Below, piece after piece: positions 39,390 to 48,907 of a DNA stretch of 61,908 nucleotides (its first letter is position 1; each line of letters begins with the position of its first letter). The stretch is from Propionivibrio sp. (GTDB lineage Bacteria; Pseudomonadota; Gammaproteobacteria; Burkholderiales; Rhodocyclaceae): positions 1 to 61,908 of the forward strand of contig NZ_JAEUOI010000083.1 of the NCBI RefSeq assembly GCF_016790145.1, read 5' to 3'. The notes beneath the pieces were generated by a model. It ran no database searches, was not told where the DNA came from, and worked only from the letters and a program-made list of their open reading frames with translations. The translations under genes were made by a program, and so were the position numbers.

Positions 39390-39478
39390 ACAGCGCTAGT
39401 CCCAGATAGCTGATGCTGATATTTCGAGAGCAACAAATATCTATCGTAAAGGCAAGCTAGTACAGCGAGTGCATTGAA

Positions 39479-40198
39479 TCAAGTCGCTGACTCGCCCGCA
39501 AGCCAAAGGCATTTCCCCCGGCTTTCCTTCTGGATTTCCGCAAGCAGGATCTCATGCTGGGCTAGTTCATCTGCACTGGCGCGCATCACGAGTTGCGACC
39601 TGCGCTGGCCGCCGTTGTTCGCTTGTTCAGCGCTTTCGGTCTGGCCGAAGTTATTGTTGACGAGTTCCATGATCAGGCTTTCCTGACCCCGCGTCATCGC
39701 CATATAAACTTCGGCAAGAATCTCGGCATCGAGCAAGGCACCGTGCAGGGTACGGTGCGAGTTGTCGACCGCGTAGCGTTCGCAGAGGGCATTGAGGTTG
39801 TTCTTCTTGCCGGGATGCAGATCCTTGGCCATGCGCAAGGTGTCGTGTATGCCATGACACACGGTGTCAAGCGGTGCCAGGTCGAGCCGGGCGAGTTCGG
39901 CATTCAGAAAGCCGACATCGAAAGCGGCGTTGTGGATGATCAGTTCGGCGCCACGAACGAAATCGAGAAATTCAGCAGCAATATCGGCGAAGCGGGGCTT
40001 GTCCTGGAGAAATTCGAGGCTGATGCCGTGTACCGAGAGCGCACCGGCGTCGATCTCACGCTCCGGGTTGAGATAGCAATGAAAGTGCCGATCGGTCAGG
40101 CGCCGGTTGCGCATTTCGACACAGCCGATTTCGATGATGCGGTGTCCGAGCTTGTGTTCAAGGCCGGTAGTTTCGGTATCGAGGAATATCTGGCGCAT
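39479..40198 (-). CDS. dnaQ: DNA polymerase III epsilon subunit (proofreading)
   Basis: DnaQ is the 3'-5' exonuclease of the replicative polymerase. The 239-aa protein has ExoI with Asp7 and Glu9 (LDTETTG), ExoII (HNAAFDVGFLNAEL) and the ExoIII-epsilon HxAxxD form (LHGALLDAEILAEVY). A C-terminal tail (after about 180) carries the polymerase-binding region. It is the last gene of a methyltransferase-rnhA-dnaQ set, 24 bp after rnhA; rnhA-dnaQ pairing is widely conserved. Confidence 0.95.
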   Translation of the reverse strand: MRQIFLDTETTGLEHKLGHRIIEIGCVEMRNRRLTDRHFHCYLNPEREIDAGALSVHGISLEFLQDKPRFADIAAEFLDFVRGAELIIHNAAFDVGFLNAELARLDLAPLDTVCHGIHDTLRMAKDLHPGKKNNLNALCERYAVDNSHRTLHGALLDAEILAEVYMAMTRGQESLIMELVNNNFGQTESAEQANNGGQRRSQLVMRASADELAQHEILLAEIQKESRGKCLWLAGESAT

Positions 40199-40222
40199 GT
40201 CGGTTATTTCAGGTTCAAGGTT

Positions 40223-40690
40223 TTAATTGTGTGCATTCCTGCGCGCGCTCAGTAACTCATCGATGCCGCGATTGGCCAGCCTGTCGGCGCGTTCATTGCC
40301 GGGATGTCCGGCGTGTCCTTTGACCCATATCCACTTGATTTCATGTTGCCGGGCAAGGCTGTCAAGGTGTTGCCAAAGATCTGTGTTCTTGACTGGCTTT
40401 TTGTCGGCAGTGCGCCAGCCATTGCGTTTCCAGTTATGAATCCACTCGCTGATGCCTTTTTGCACGTATTGCGAGTCGGTGTGCACGAGTACCGTGCTTG
40501 GATGCTTCAACGCTTCGAGCGCGCGGATGACAGCGGTCAGTTCCATCCGGTTGTTGGTGGTGTCCGCTTCGCCGCCCCAGAGTTCCTTCTCAAGCGTACC
40601 GGTCTGCAGGAGAACGCCCCAGCCGCCCGGGCCGGGGTTGCCGCGACAGCCGCCGTCGGCGTAGATATTCAGGCTGGTATCATTGGTCAC
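40223..40690 (-). CDS. rnhA: Ribonuclease HI
   Basis: RNase HI removes RNA from RNA-DNA hybrids such as R-loops. The 155-aa protein has the catalytic carboxylates Asp12 ([11 protein letters not shown]), Glu50 (NRMELTA) and Asp72 (HTDSQYV), the basic [16 protein letters not shown] handle and the late [12 protein letters not shown] motif. All match E. coli RnhA almost to the residue number. It overlaps the methyltransferase gene by 11 nt upstream. Confidence 0.97.
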   Translation of the reverse strand: MTNDTSLNIYADGGCRGNPGPGGWGVLLQTGTLEKELWGGEADTTNNRMELTAVIRALEALKHPSTVLVHTDSQYVQKGISEWIHNWKRNGWRTADKKPVKNTDLWQHLDSLARQHEIKWIWVKGHAGHPGNERADRLANRGIDELLSARRNAHN

Positions 40691-41405
40691 GTTGTTTGAA
40701 TTCCTTTTGGGTCAGGGCCGCGAGCGCCTTGCGCGGCAGCTTTTCCTGGCTCCAGGGCGGCAGGATGAGGCGCATGCCGCGCACTCGTTTGACAGCGCGC
40801 AGGAGATAGACGCCGCCGGCAAAACTCCACCAGCGGTCGCCGGCAGCTTCCATGAAATGCCAGCGCTTGAGCCAGCGCTCCTGTTCACAGGGTGGAGCGT
40901 AGCAGCCAAAATTGCCGCGATCAACTTCGAAGCTGAGCAATTGCAGCCAGTCCTTGAGGCGCAGTACCGAGATGTAGTTGCCATTAATCGGGAACGCATC
41001 GGGGCGGTTGGGCAGACGTCGGCGCAAGCCCCAAAGCGAATGCGGGTTGAAGCCGGTAATCAGCAGTTGCCCGTCCGGGATCAGCACGCGCTCGACTTCA
41101 CGTAGAATCTGGTGCGGATCGTCGTGGAATTCCAGGATGTGAGGCATTACGACCAGATCGATGCTGTTCGCCGAGAAAGGCAATTCCCTCAGGTCGCAGA
41201 GGACATCGACGGCTCCCGATTCGCCGGCAAGCTGGCGCAGGGGTATGCGGTTCTGCGCGAGCAGATCGAATTTCGGCAAGCCAAGCTGGAGCGCATTGTA
41301 GCCGAACAGATCGGCAACCATGACGTCGATCCTGGCCTGTTCCCAGGCCATCACATAGTGCCCTTGCGGCGAGTCCAGCCAGTTATCGATCCCGGGAATT
41401 GACAT
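40680..41405 (-). CDS. SAM-dependent methyltransferase, class I
   Basis: The product is 241 aa. The methyltransferase fold is visible as [56 protein letters not shown] (about 65-125), but the first glycine-rich SAM loop is weak. Related genes are regularly found next to rnhA in betaproteobacteria and their substrate is not established. The start is [10 protein letters not shown] at 41405; a GTG at 41423 would add six residues. It is divergent from gloB with less than 30 bp between starts. Confidence 0.8.
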   Translation of the reverse strand: MSIPGIDNWLDSPQGHYVMAWEQARIDVMVADLFGYNALQLGLPKFDLLAQNRIPLRQLAGESGAVDVLCDLRELPFSANSIDLVVMPHILEFHDDPHQILREVERVLIPDGQLLITGFNPHSLWGLRRRLPNRPDAFPINGNYISVLRLKDWLQLLSFEVDRGNFGCYAPPCEQERWLKRWHFMEAAGDRWWSFAGGVYLLRAVKRVRGMRLILPPWSQEKLPRKALAALTQKEFKQRDQ

Positions 41406-41432
41406 TATCCGCAGTTCATCCACAATCAGGCC

Positions 41433-42194
41433 ATGTTTGACGTCATCAGAATTCCAGCTTTCAAGGATAACTACATCTGGCTGCTGCGCAAGGGTGCATC
41501 AGCGCTTGTGGTTGACCCCGGCGATGCCTGCCCCGTACTCGAGGTTCTTGCGCGGGATGGTTTGACGTTGGAGTCTATCCTTATCACGCATCACCATGCC
41601 GATCATCAGGGCGGCGTGGCGGGTTTGCTGTCCCATTTTCCGGCCAGGGTATTCGGCCCGGCGGCTGAGTCTATCACAGCCCTTACGCAGCCTTTGCACG
41701 GGGGAGAAACGATCCGCCTGGAATTTCTGGGCGTCGAGTTCAGGATTATCGCCGTTCCCGGACATACGCTGGGTCACATTGCCTACTATGGTTCCGGGTC
41801 CTTGTTTTGCGGCGACACGCTGTTTGGTGCCGGCTGCGGGCGGCTGTTTGAGGGATCGCCGGCCCAGATGCACGATTCCTTGACGCGACTGGCGGCCTTG
41901 CCCGATCTGACTGCCGTTTATTGCGCGCACGAATACACCGAAGCCAACTTGCGTTTTGCACTGGCCGTCGAACCCGGCAACAGCGATTTACGTAAGCGGG
42001 TCGATGAAGTGGCTGTGGCGCGCGCCAGGGGATGGGCGACAGTTCCTTCGACGATTGCGCTTGAAAAGGCGACGAATCCTTTTTTACGCTGTAGCGAACC
42101 TGAAATTGTCGCCTCAGCTCAGCGCAGGGTCGCGCAGGCGAAAAATGCTCTTGAAGTATTCACCGTGTTGCGCGAGTGGAAAAACGGCTTCTGA
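41433..42194 (+). CDS. gloB: Hydroxyacylglutathione hydrolase (glyoxalase II)
   Basis: GloB hydrolyses S-lactoylglutathione to lactate and glutathione, finishing methylglyoxal detoxification. The 253-aa metallo-beta-lactamase-fold protein has the dinuclear metal motif THHHADHQGG, further ligands in VPGHTLGHI, FCGDTLFGAGCGRLFEG and CAHEYTEANLRFA, and the C-terminal substrate-binding NPFLR segment. It stands alone, divergent from the methyltransferase gene, and is followed by a large palindromic repeat. Confidence 0.95.
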   Translation: MFDVIRIPAFKDNYIWLLRKGASALVVDPGDACPVLEVLARDGLTLESILITHHHADHQGGVAGLLSHFPARVFGPAAESITALTQPLHGGETIRLEFLGVEFRIIAVPGHTLGHIAYYGSGSLFCGDTLFGAGCGRLFEGSPAQMHDSLTRLAALPDLTAVYCAHEYTEANLRFALAVEPGNSDLRKRVDEVAVARARGWATVPSTIALEKATNPFLRCSEPEIVASAQRRVAQAKNALEVFTVLREWKNGF

Positions 42195-42210
42195 GCGCCT
42201 GAGAAGGATA

Positions 42211-42323
42211 AAAAATCCACCGCAAAGATGCAAAGGTGGAAAGAAATCGCAAAGTTAACACATTGTTTGCAAAAGAATTCTTTGCTTTACCTTTGCCACT
42301 TTGCGCCTCTGCGGTGGAGTTTA
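42211..42323. repeat. Large inverted repeat with 8-bp periodic arms (type B copy 1)
   Basis: Arms at 42211-42254 and 42281-42323 are imperfect inverted copies sharing TCCACCGCA, GCAAAG blocks and later matches. Within each arm a GCAAAG-like unit recurs every 8 bp (GCAAAGAT, GCAAAGGT, GGAAAG; opposite arm GCAGAGGC, GCAAAGTG, GCAAAGGT). It fills the space between convergent gloB and the REC-GGDEF gene and could act as a bidirectional transcription stop. Confidence 0.8.
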
Positions 42324-42345
42324 AACCATTTTTTATCACAAGCGC

Positions 42346-43308
42346 TCAGTTGTCCTGTGGGTCAAGCGAGCTCGTTTCGCAAACACGGTTTCGTCCCTCG
42401 TTCTTTGCCTTGAGAAGAGCCAGTTCAGCGGCAGCGACGATGTCCTGGGGATCGGTTTCCGGCATCGCCACGGCGGAAGCGACGCCGAAACTCGCTGTTA
42501 AATGCGCAAATGGTGTTCCGGGGTGGGCAATAGCCAACTGGCTGATGGCCTGCCGCATCTGCTCGGCAACAAACCTGGCGCCGTTAAGTGTGGTTCCCGG
42601 CAGAACGGCTACAAATTCCTCGCCGCCGTAGCGGGCGAGCAGATCGCCTCCACGATCCATGGTACCGGTCAAGGTCTGTGCGAGCTGACACAAGCGCTCG
42701 TCACCGCTCTGGGGTCCGTAGCTTTCGTTGTACAGCTTGAAGAAGTCGATGTCGCACATGACAATCGACAGTTCCTCGCCCTGGCGCATGGCGCGACGCC
42801 ATTCGCGTAACAACACTTCGCCAAAGTGACGGCGATTGGCGATGCCGGTGAGACCATCGAGCGAGGTCAGCCGCTTCAGTTCCTGGTTGGCGCTGTCGAG
42901 TTTTCGGGTTAGTGCAAGCAGGTACTGGCGCATCTGGATAGTGCGCTGCATGGCACGAATCTTGGTTGAGAGAACGACTTCGCTGATCGGCTTGAGGAGA
43001 AAATCGTCGCCGCCTGCGGCAATACTCATCTCGATGTCTTTGTCTTTATCCTTGCTCAGGGGAAGCATGAAAAAAATTGGTGTCCAGTCTCCCGACGTCT
43101 CAAGCTGGCGAATCTGGCGGGCCACTTCGCAGCCCTCGAGGTCCGGCATGATGATGTCAAGCAGGATCAGATCCGGGCGTTCGGACTGAAACAGATCCAA
43201 GCCGTTAGCGGCGGTTTCGGCCGCAATGGGGGTAATGCCAATCGTTCGAATTTGCTCGCAAATAAGCTGCAGAGTGGCTTTATTATCCTCGATGACAAGC
43301 GCTTTCAT
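42346..43308 (-). CDS. Response regulator with GGDEF output (diguanylate cyclase)
   Basis: The 320-aa protein has a receiver domain (1-120; KALVIEDN start, phospho-acceptor Asp in LILLDIIMP, Lys in FLLKPIS), a coiled-coil linker (about 130-160) and a GGDEF domain (about 165-310). The GGDEF domain has DIDFFKLYNESYG and an intact RYGGEEF signature. It should make c-di-GMP when phosphorylated and dimerised, as in PleD/WspR-type proteins. The start at 43308 is preferred over an upstream extension to 43407, which has no family similarity. No kinase gene is adjacent. Confidence 0.93.
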   Translation of the reverse strand: MKALVIEDNKATLQLICEQIRTIGITPIAAETAANGLDLFQSERPDLILLDIIMPDLEGCEVARQIRQLETSGDWTPIFFMLPLSKDKDKDIEMSIAAGGDDFLLKPISEVVLSTKIRAMQRTIQMRQYLLALTRKLDSANQELKRLTSLDGLTGIANRRHFGEVLLREWRRAMRQGEELSIVMCDIDFFKLYNESYGPQSGDERLCQLAQTLTGTMDRGGDLLARYGGEEFVAVLPGTTLNGARFVAEQMRQAISQLAIAHPGTPFAHLTASFGVASAVAMPETDPQDIVAAAELALLKAKNEGRNRVCETSSLDPQDN

Positions 43309-43498
43309 CCTGATCCCAAAAGGAAAATTATGCGTCGATCTCCATTCTAGCCTGATTGGATGGATTGAGCATCCGGATAATTCGCTCACCGCTGGGGCGG
43401 GTTTCAAAGCATTTATTTAAAGCCTCTCAGTTGCCGGTTCGAAAATCGAGTGTTCGTGATAAATTCATGCTTTCGAAACATAATTACGGCGCGATATC

Positions 43499-46400
43499 AT
43501 GATCGACAGTGCGAAACTTCAGACGGTTCTTCATTCCCAAAAAACAAAAAAATACGCATGGCGCTTCGTTATTGCGTTTTTTGTTATCGGCGTGCTCGGT
43601 TTCTTTGTCCTGCCGCCGCTGGTCAAATCGATGCTGCTTGAGCAGCTTGGCAAGGCCTTGCACCGACCTGTAACGGTCAATAGCGTCAGCATCAACCCCT
43701 ACGCCCTGTCGGTGACCCTGGAGGGCGTCAGCATTCAGGAACGGGAAGGCGGCGATACTTTTGCCAGTTTCGACAGTCTGTATCTGAACCTTGAATCGAC
43801 GTCCATTTTCCGCTTCGGTCCGGTCTTTGGAGAAGTTCGTCTGGAAAACCCCAAACTCAGGATCGTTCGTTTGCCGGACAACCGCTACAACTTCTCCGAC
43901 CTGCTTGACGAGTTCATGGCCAGGCCCCGAAATGACGATCCGACCCCGCCTTTTTCGCTCAACAACATTCAGATTACGGGGGGAGTGATCGAGTTCGACG
44001 ATCGACCACTCGACGAAAAACATGTCATCAGCGACATCAACCTGACGCTGCCTTTTGTTTCGAGCATGGCGTATGCCACCGACAGCTTCGTTGAACCGTC
44101 ATTCTCGGCGCTCGTCAATGGGGCGCCACTGCATATCAAAGGCAGGAGCAAGCCTTTCGCCGACACGCTGGAGAGCGAACTCGCCCTTGATCTGAGCGAT
44201 CTGCAGTTAGCCAAGTATCTGGATTACATTCCCTTCGATTTGCCGATCAAAGTTCAGTCCGGTGCGCTGAACACCAATCTCAAGCTTACATTTCTTCAGC
44301 AAAAGGACAAGCCTTCGACACTGCTTGTGTCTGGCACGACGGCCATCGCCAGCCTGGATGTCAAGGATACTTCAGGCTTCCCTCTGTTATCGCTCAAGCA
44401 GCTTGACCTGGTCATCGGCTCAGCCGACCTGCTCGGCCGCAAGTTCGTCATCGAGCGTATTGCCGTCGATTCGCCGGAGATTCATGCCCGCGTCAGCCGG
44501 CAGGGTACGATCAACTGGATCGAGTTCTTCCGCAAGGAACTGAAGCCCGGAAAACCGATGGCGCAAGCCGTCGAAAAGTCGGCACCTGCAATTCCTGTCG
44601 AATGGTCGCTGGGCGAAGCGAAGGTCAGCGGTGGCGCACTGCGCTGGCTCGACGAGTCGCACGGCAAGCCATTCAATGCCAGCCTCGAAGCCCTTGAACT
44701 GGATCTGCACAAGCTCGACAGCAAAGGTGAAACAGCGGCGGATTTTGATGCGTCCTGGCGGATGATTGCCGAGGAGTGGCTGAAGGTCGAAAGCCACACC
44801 ATCAAGGGCGGAAAGCTTGATCTGGCCCGGCATGAGGTGCGGGTCGGCGACGCGCTGTCACGAGGAGTGCGCGTCCTGATCCGGCGCACGGCAGAGGGCA
44901 AGATCGAATGGCTACAGACGCCGGCACTGCGCGTCCTTGAGGCGTCGCAGACAGAGACCTCGGCGCCCTGGAAGATCACGGTGGACAAGTATGTCGGCGA
45001 AGATTTCGGTGTTCGTTTTGAAGACCGGGCCGTTTCCCCGGCGGCGACGCAGACGATCGATGGCTTCGGTATTGAAATGGAAAACCTGTCGACCGAGCCA
45101 GGACAGACAGCCAAACTGGCGGCTCGTTTCAAGCACAATAAAAAGGGCGAAGTCAGCCTGGATGGAACGCTAAAACTCTTTCCGCTCAATGCCGACCTGA
45201 ATCTGGATATCAAGTCGCTTGAGTTGCTGCCGCTGCAAGCGTATTTCACCGAGAAGCTGAACATTTCAGTGACCCGCGGACAGGTGACGATGAATGGCAA
45301 TGTGCAGGTGCGTCAGGAAATATCCGGCAAGAAGACCGATGCGCAGGTCCTGGCCGGAGGCTTCACCGGGCAGGCCACCATTGGCGACTTCTACGCCGTG
45401 GACAAGCTGAACTCGGCGGATTTTCTGCGCTGGAAGTCACTCTTCTTCGGCAAGGTCGATGCGCGCCTGAATCCCAACTCGCTTTCGATAGGCGAGATCG
45501 CACTTACCGATTTTTTTGCGCGTGTCATTGTCAGCCCGGAAGGCAAGCTCAACCTGCTGCAGATCGTGCGCAAGGAGGATGCTCCAGCCGTTGCCGTGGT
45601 TCCGCAGTCGGCTGAATCGGGAGAGACGCAAGGCGCAGCGCCGGCGACCGAGTCGGGTTCCGGCAAGGCCGTTGCGCCGGTCAATCCGGTGGCTGGGGCC
45701 GCTCCGGTCGTAGCCGAAAGCAAGCCGTTGATGCCGATCAAGATCGGCAAAATTACCTTGCAGGGCGGCAATGTTAGATTCAGCGACAACTTCGTCAAGC
45801 CGAATTACACGGCGAATCTGAAACAGATCGGTGGCCGCATTACCGGCCTGTCCTCCGAACCCGGCAGCATTGCCAGTCTTGAACTGCGCGGCAGTTACGA
45901 TAACGTGGCGCCGCTCAATGTGAGCGCACAGATCAATCCGCTGTCGGCCAAACCCTATCTCGATTTGCAGGCGGATATCAAGGGCATCGAATTGACCTCG
46001 TTTTCCTCGTATTCCGGCAAGTACGCCGGTTACATGATCGAGAAGGGCAAGCTTTCCCTGTTCGTCAAGTACAAGATCGAGAATGATCAACTGGAAGCCG
46101 AGAACCGGATATTCCTCGATCAACTGACTTTCGGCGACCCGGTGGCAAGCCCGGATGCGACCAAACTGCCGGTTACGCTGGCTGTTTCGCTGTTGAAGAA
46201 CAGGAAGGGGGAGATCGATCTCAATCTGCCGATTTCCGGTTCGCTCAATGACCCGCAGTTCAGCATCGGTGGCCTGGTCATCAAGGTTATTATCAATCTC
46301 TTTATCAAGGCGGTGACTTCACCCTTTGCCTTGATCGGCTCGATGTTCGGCAGTGGCGAGGAGCTGTCGAATGTCGAGTTCGACTACGGGCGGGCGACGA

Positions 46401-46933
46401 TTACACCGGCAGCGCAAAAGCGCCTCGAAAATCTGACCAAGGCCCTCATTGACCGGCCGGCGCTCAAGCTGGAGGTTGAGGGGCGGGTCGATCTTGAGCA
46501 GGATCGCGAGGGTTTGAAGAGCGCACGCATTGAGCGCAAGGTGAGGGCGCTGAAACGCGAGGATTTGACGAAGAATGGCGTTGAAAGCGGCTCGGCCGAA
46601 ACGATCACGGTCAGCGACGAGGAGTATCCTGCACTGCTTGAACGGGCCTACCGTGCGGAAAAATTCCCCAAACCACGCAACATGGTCGGCCTGGTCAAGG
46701 GTCTGCCGGTTGAGGAAATGGAAAAACTGATGCTGGCCAATTCAATCGTCGATGACGAGGATTTGCGCGAACTGGGAGAGCGCCGGGCGAAAGCCGTCCG
46801 CGACTGGCTGCTGGACCATGAAGTGCCTGCCGATCGGGTTTTCCTTCGACCAAGCAAGCTCGGTGAGGCCGGAGCCAAGTCGGGTGCAGACGAAAAAGCC
46901 AGGAGCAGCCGGGTTGATTTCACGTTGAAATGA
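43499..46933 (+). CDS. DUF748 / AsmA-like large envelope protein
   Basis: The 1144-aa protein has a short cytoplasmic start, one membrane helix (about 22-43) and then a very long periplasmic beta-rich region with DUF748 features (RPVTVNSVSINPYALSVTLEG, LRIVRLPDNRYNFSDLL, FEVEFDYG-like end). The C-terminal part (about 960-1144) resembles an OmpA-like segment with FDYGRATITPAAQKRL. AsmA/TamB-type relatives bridge the two membranes and are linked to lipid transport; applying this here is inference. An Ala/Pro/Glu-rich linker near 700-740 separates two halves. It is flanked by intergenic gaps and seems monocistronic. Confidence 0.88.
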   Translation: MIDSAKLQTVLHSQKTKKYAWRFVIAFFVIGVLGFFVLPPLVKSMLLEQLGKALHRPVTVNSVSINPYALSVTLEGVSIQEREGGDTFASFDSLYLNLESTSIFRFGPVFGEVRLENPKLRIVRLPDNRYNFSDLLDEFMARPRNDDPTPPFSLNNIQITGGVIEFDDRPLDEKHVISDINLTLPFVSSMAYATDSFVEPSFSALVNGAPLHIKGRSKPFADTLESELALDLSDLQLAKYLDYIPFDLPIKVQSGALNTNLKLTFLQQKDKPSTLLVSGTTAIASLDVKDTSGFPLLSLKQLDLVIGSADLLGRKFVIERIAVDSPEIHARVSRQGTINWIEFFRKELKPGKPMAQAVEKSAPAIPVEWSLGEAKVSGGALRWLDESHGKPFNASLEALELDLHKLDSKGETAADFDASWRMIAEEWLKVESHTIKGGKLDLARHEVRVGDALSRGVRVLIRRTAEGKIEWLQTPALRVLEASQTETSAPWKITVDKYVGEDFGVRFEDRAVSPAATQTIDGFGIEMENLSTEPGQTAKLAARFKHNKKGEVSLDGTLKLFPLNADLNLDIKSLELLPLQAYFTEKLNISVTRGQVTMNGNVQVRQEISGKKTDAQVLAGGFTGQATIGDFYAVDKLNSADFLRWKSLFFGKVDARLNPNSLSIGEIALTDFFARVIVSPEGKLNLLQIVRKEDAPAVAVVPQSAESGETQGAAPATESGSGKAVAPVNPVAGAAPVVAESKPLMPIKIGKITLQGGNVRFSDNFVKPNYTANLKQIGGRITGLSSEPGSIASLELRGSYDNVAPLNVSAQINPLSAKPYLDLQADIKGIELTSFSSYSGKYAGYMIEKGKLSLFVKYKIENDQLEAENRIFLDQLTFGDPVASPDATKLPVTLAVSLLKNRKGEIDLNLPISGSLNDPQFSIGGLVIKVIINLFIKAVTSPFALIGSMFGSGEELSNVEFDYGRATITPAAQKRLENLTKALIDRPALKLEVEGRVDLEQDREGLKSARIERKVRALKREDLTKNGVESGSAETITVSDEEYPALLERAYRAEKFPKPRNMVGLVKGLPVEEMEKLMLANSIVDDEDLRELGERRAKAVRDWLLDHEVPADRVFLRPSKLGEAGAKSGADEKARSSRVDFTLK

Positions 46934-46998
46934 GCCATCCGGTTCGCACCACTCGGCCAGCGCGAATTGGCACAAGGACTACAAATGTCGTGGTGAGC

Positions 46999-47033
46999 AG
47001 GTCGGGTCAGGCCGAATGGCCGTAACCCGACCT
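46999..47033. repeat. Short palindromic repeat (AGGTCGGGT type C)
   Basis: Arms AGGTCGGGT (46999-47007) and ACCCGACCT (47025-47033) are perfect inverted copies with an inner GCC-GAAT-GGC hairpin. It lies in the DUF748-rmuC gap. Similar AGGTCGGGTTA palindromes are, from memory, common in betaproteobacterial intergenic DNA. Confidence 0.75.
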
Positions 47034-47071
47034 ACACATTACAACGCGGCAGCCGAGAGAGAAGGAAAGGC

Positions 47072-48418
47072 ATGAGCGAGTTCTCGTCATACGGGCTGGC
47101 AGCGATTGGCGTCGTCGTGCTGGTGCTGCAGCTCGTGTTGTTGCAGCGCGCCGGGCGCAGGGACGATTCGCTCGATCCCGCTTTCCGCTCGCTGGAAGGC
47201 GGTCTGGAGCGACTTGAGCGCGAATTGCGCCAGGAAATGGCGCGTGGGCGTCAGGAAGCAGCAAGCGCCGCACGCGGGGACCGCGACGAACAGTCACAGG
47301 CGCTTGATCGTCTGGCCAAAACACTGTCGGCCCAGGTAGGGCAACTCGGTACCGTGCAGGCACAGCAGCTCGAATCCTTTGCCTTGCAACTGACACGCCT
47401 GACGCAAAGCAATGAACAACGTTTCGAACAGCTTCGTCTGGCCATCGAGGCTCGTCTTGCCGCCATGCAGGCCGATAACGCAACCCAGCTTGAGGAGATG
47501 CGCAAGACCGTCGATGAGAAATTGCACGCGACGCTCGAGCAGCGCCTCGGCGATTCGTTCAAGCTGGTCAGCGAACGGCTGGAACTGGTGCACAAAGGGC
47601 TGGGCGAGATGCAGACGCTGGCCGCCGGTGTCGGCGATCTGAAGAAGGTACTGACCAACGTCAAGACGCGGGGTACCTGGGGCGAGGTGCAGTTGGAGGC
47701 GCTGCTCGATCAGGTGCTGACTGCCGAGCAGTACGAGAAGAACGTGATTACCCGACCGAACAGCAGTGAACGCGTCGAATTTGCCATTCGATTGCCGGGA
47801 CGCGAAATGGGCGGCGACGAGAAACACCCAGTGTGGTTGCCGATCGACGCAAAATTCCCGATGGAGGATTATCAGCGTTTGATCGAGGCCCAGGAGCGCG
47901 CCGATCCGCTGGCCGTCGAGCTGGCGGCCAAGGCCCTCGAGATGCGCCTGCGCGACGAGGCGAAGAAAATCCGCGACAAATATGTCGAGCCGCCCCACAC
48001 CACGGATTTTGCCATTCTCTACTTGCCGACCGAGGGACTGTATGCCGAAGTCCTGCGTCGCCCCGGTCTGGCCGACGGCCTGCAGCGCGATTTTCGCATC
48101 AGCATTGCCGGCCCGACGACGCTGGCGGCCTTGCTCAACAGTCTACAGATGGGTTTCCGCACGCTGGCTATCGAGCAGCGTTCATCGGAAGTCTGGATTG
48201 TGCTGGGGGCGATCAAGTCCGAATTCGGCAAGTTTGGCGAAGCGCTTGAAGCAACGCGCAAGAAGCTTGAACAGGCCACCCGAAGCATTGAATCCGCTGG
48301 CGTAAGAACACGCCAGATCGAGCGCAAGCTGAAGGGCGTCGAGGCGCTGCCGGTCATCGAGGCACAGGCGCTATTGGGCGCCCTGGAAGAAATCGAAGCG
48401 GCCGACGAAGAGACATGA
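47072..48418 (+). CDS. rmuC: DNA recombination protein RmuC
   Basis: RmuC limits DNA inversions at short inverted repeats in E. coli and carries a predicted nuclease-like core. The 448-aa protein has an N-terminal membrane helix (about 8-24), a long coiled coil (about 35-185) and the RmuC domain (about 190-400). The domain shows VKTRGTWGEVQLEALLDQVL, WLPIDAKFPMEDYQRL, KYVEPPHTTDFAILYLPTEGLYAEVL and GPTTLAALLNSLQMGFRTLAI. The stop overlaps the next start (ATGA). Confidence 0.95.
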   Translation: MSEFSSYGLAAIGVVVLVLQLVLLQRAGRRDDSLDPAFRSLEGGLERLERELRQEMARGRQEAASAARGDRDEQSQALDRLAKTLSAQVGQLGTVQAQQLESFALQLTRLTQSNEQRFEQLRLAIEARLAAMQADNATQLEEMRKTVDEKLHATLEQRLGDSFKLVSERLELVHKGLGEMQTLAAGVGDLKKVLTNVKTRGTWGEVQLEALLDQVLTAEQYEKNVITRPNSSERVEFAIRLPGREMGGDEKHPVWLPIDAKFPMEDYQRLIEAQERADPLAVELAAKALEMRLRDEAKKIRDKYVEPPHTTDFAILYLPTEGLYAEVLRRPGLADGLQRDFRISIAGPTTLAALLNSLQMGFRTLAIEQRSSEVWIVLGAIKSEFGKFGEALEATRKKLEQATRSIESAGVRTRQIERKLKGVEALPVIEAQALLGALEEIEAADEET

Positions 48419-48858
48419 GGACGGAAGCCCTCGATGTTGCATTTCGGGCGACGAGCTATCGGGTGGATACCGCCGAGGGCGTCTTTGACTTGCGCATCGG
48501 CAGGCCTGATCCTGCATTCGATGACGTTCTGCGCCGGCAGGGCGTTTCCTGCTGGGCGGTGCTCACCGCCTACAACCCCGGGGGCGTCCGTGATGACGAT
48601 GGCAACCGGCAACGCCGGCTGCGCTTGCAGGAACGATTGCAGACCCTCGGCTGGTCTTTCTCCCTGGCTTGCAATCTCGCCGATGACCGGATGTGGCCTG
48701 AAGAACCGGGTTTTCTGCTCCTGCAGGTGAGTGAAAAGCAGGTGTGTTCTCTGGCTTCGGAGTTTTTTCAGTTGGCGTGTGTTTGTGGCGATGTCGGTGG
48801 CGCACCACGCCTGGTCTGGATTCAGGAAAGCGGTGACGATGCCGTAAGTCAGTATTAA
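48415..48858 (+). CDS. DUF3293 protein
   Basis: The 147-aa protein has the pattern of the DUF3293 family: FRATSYRVDT near the start, WAVLTAYNPGG in the middle, and PEEPGFLLLQVSEKQVCSLASEFFQLA followed by RLVWI. No function is established that I know of. It overlaps rmuC by 4 nt and is probably translated with it. Downstream is the Ser/Thr kinase gene after about 50 bp. Confidence 0.85.
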   Translation: MRTEALDVAFRATSYRVDTAEGVFDLRIGRPDPAFDDVLRRQGVSCWAVLTAYNPGGVRDDDGNRQRRLRLQERLQTLGWSFSLACNLADDRMWPEEPGFLLLQVSEKQVCSLASEFFQLACVCGDVGGAPRLVWIQESGDDAVSQY

Positions 48859-48907
48859 AGACCGAAAAGTAGTTACTGTTTCTCGCTGCTGTAAGCGGGT
48901 AGTATCA

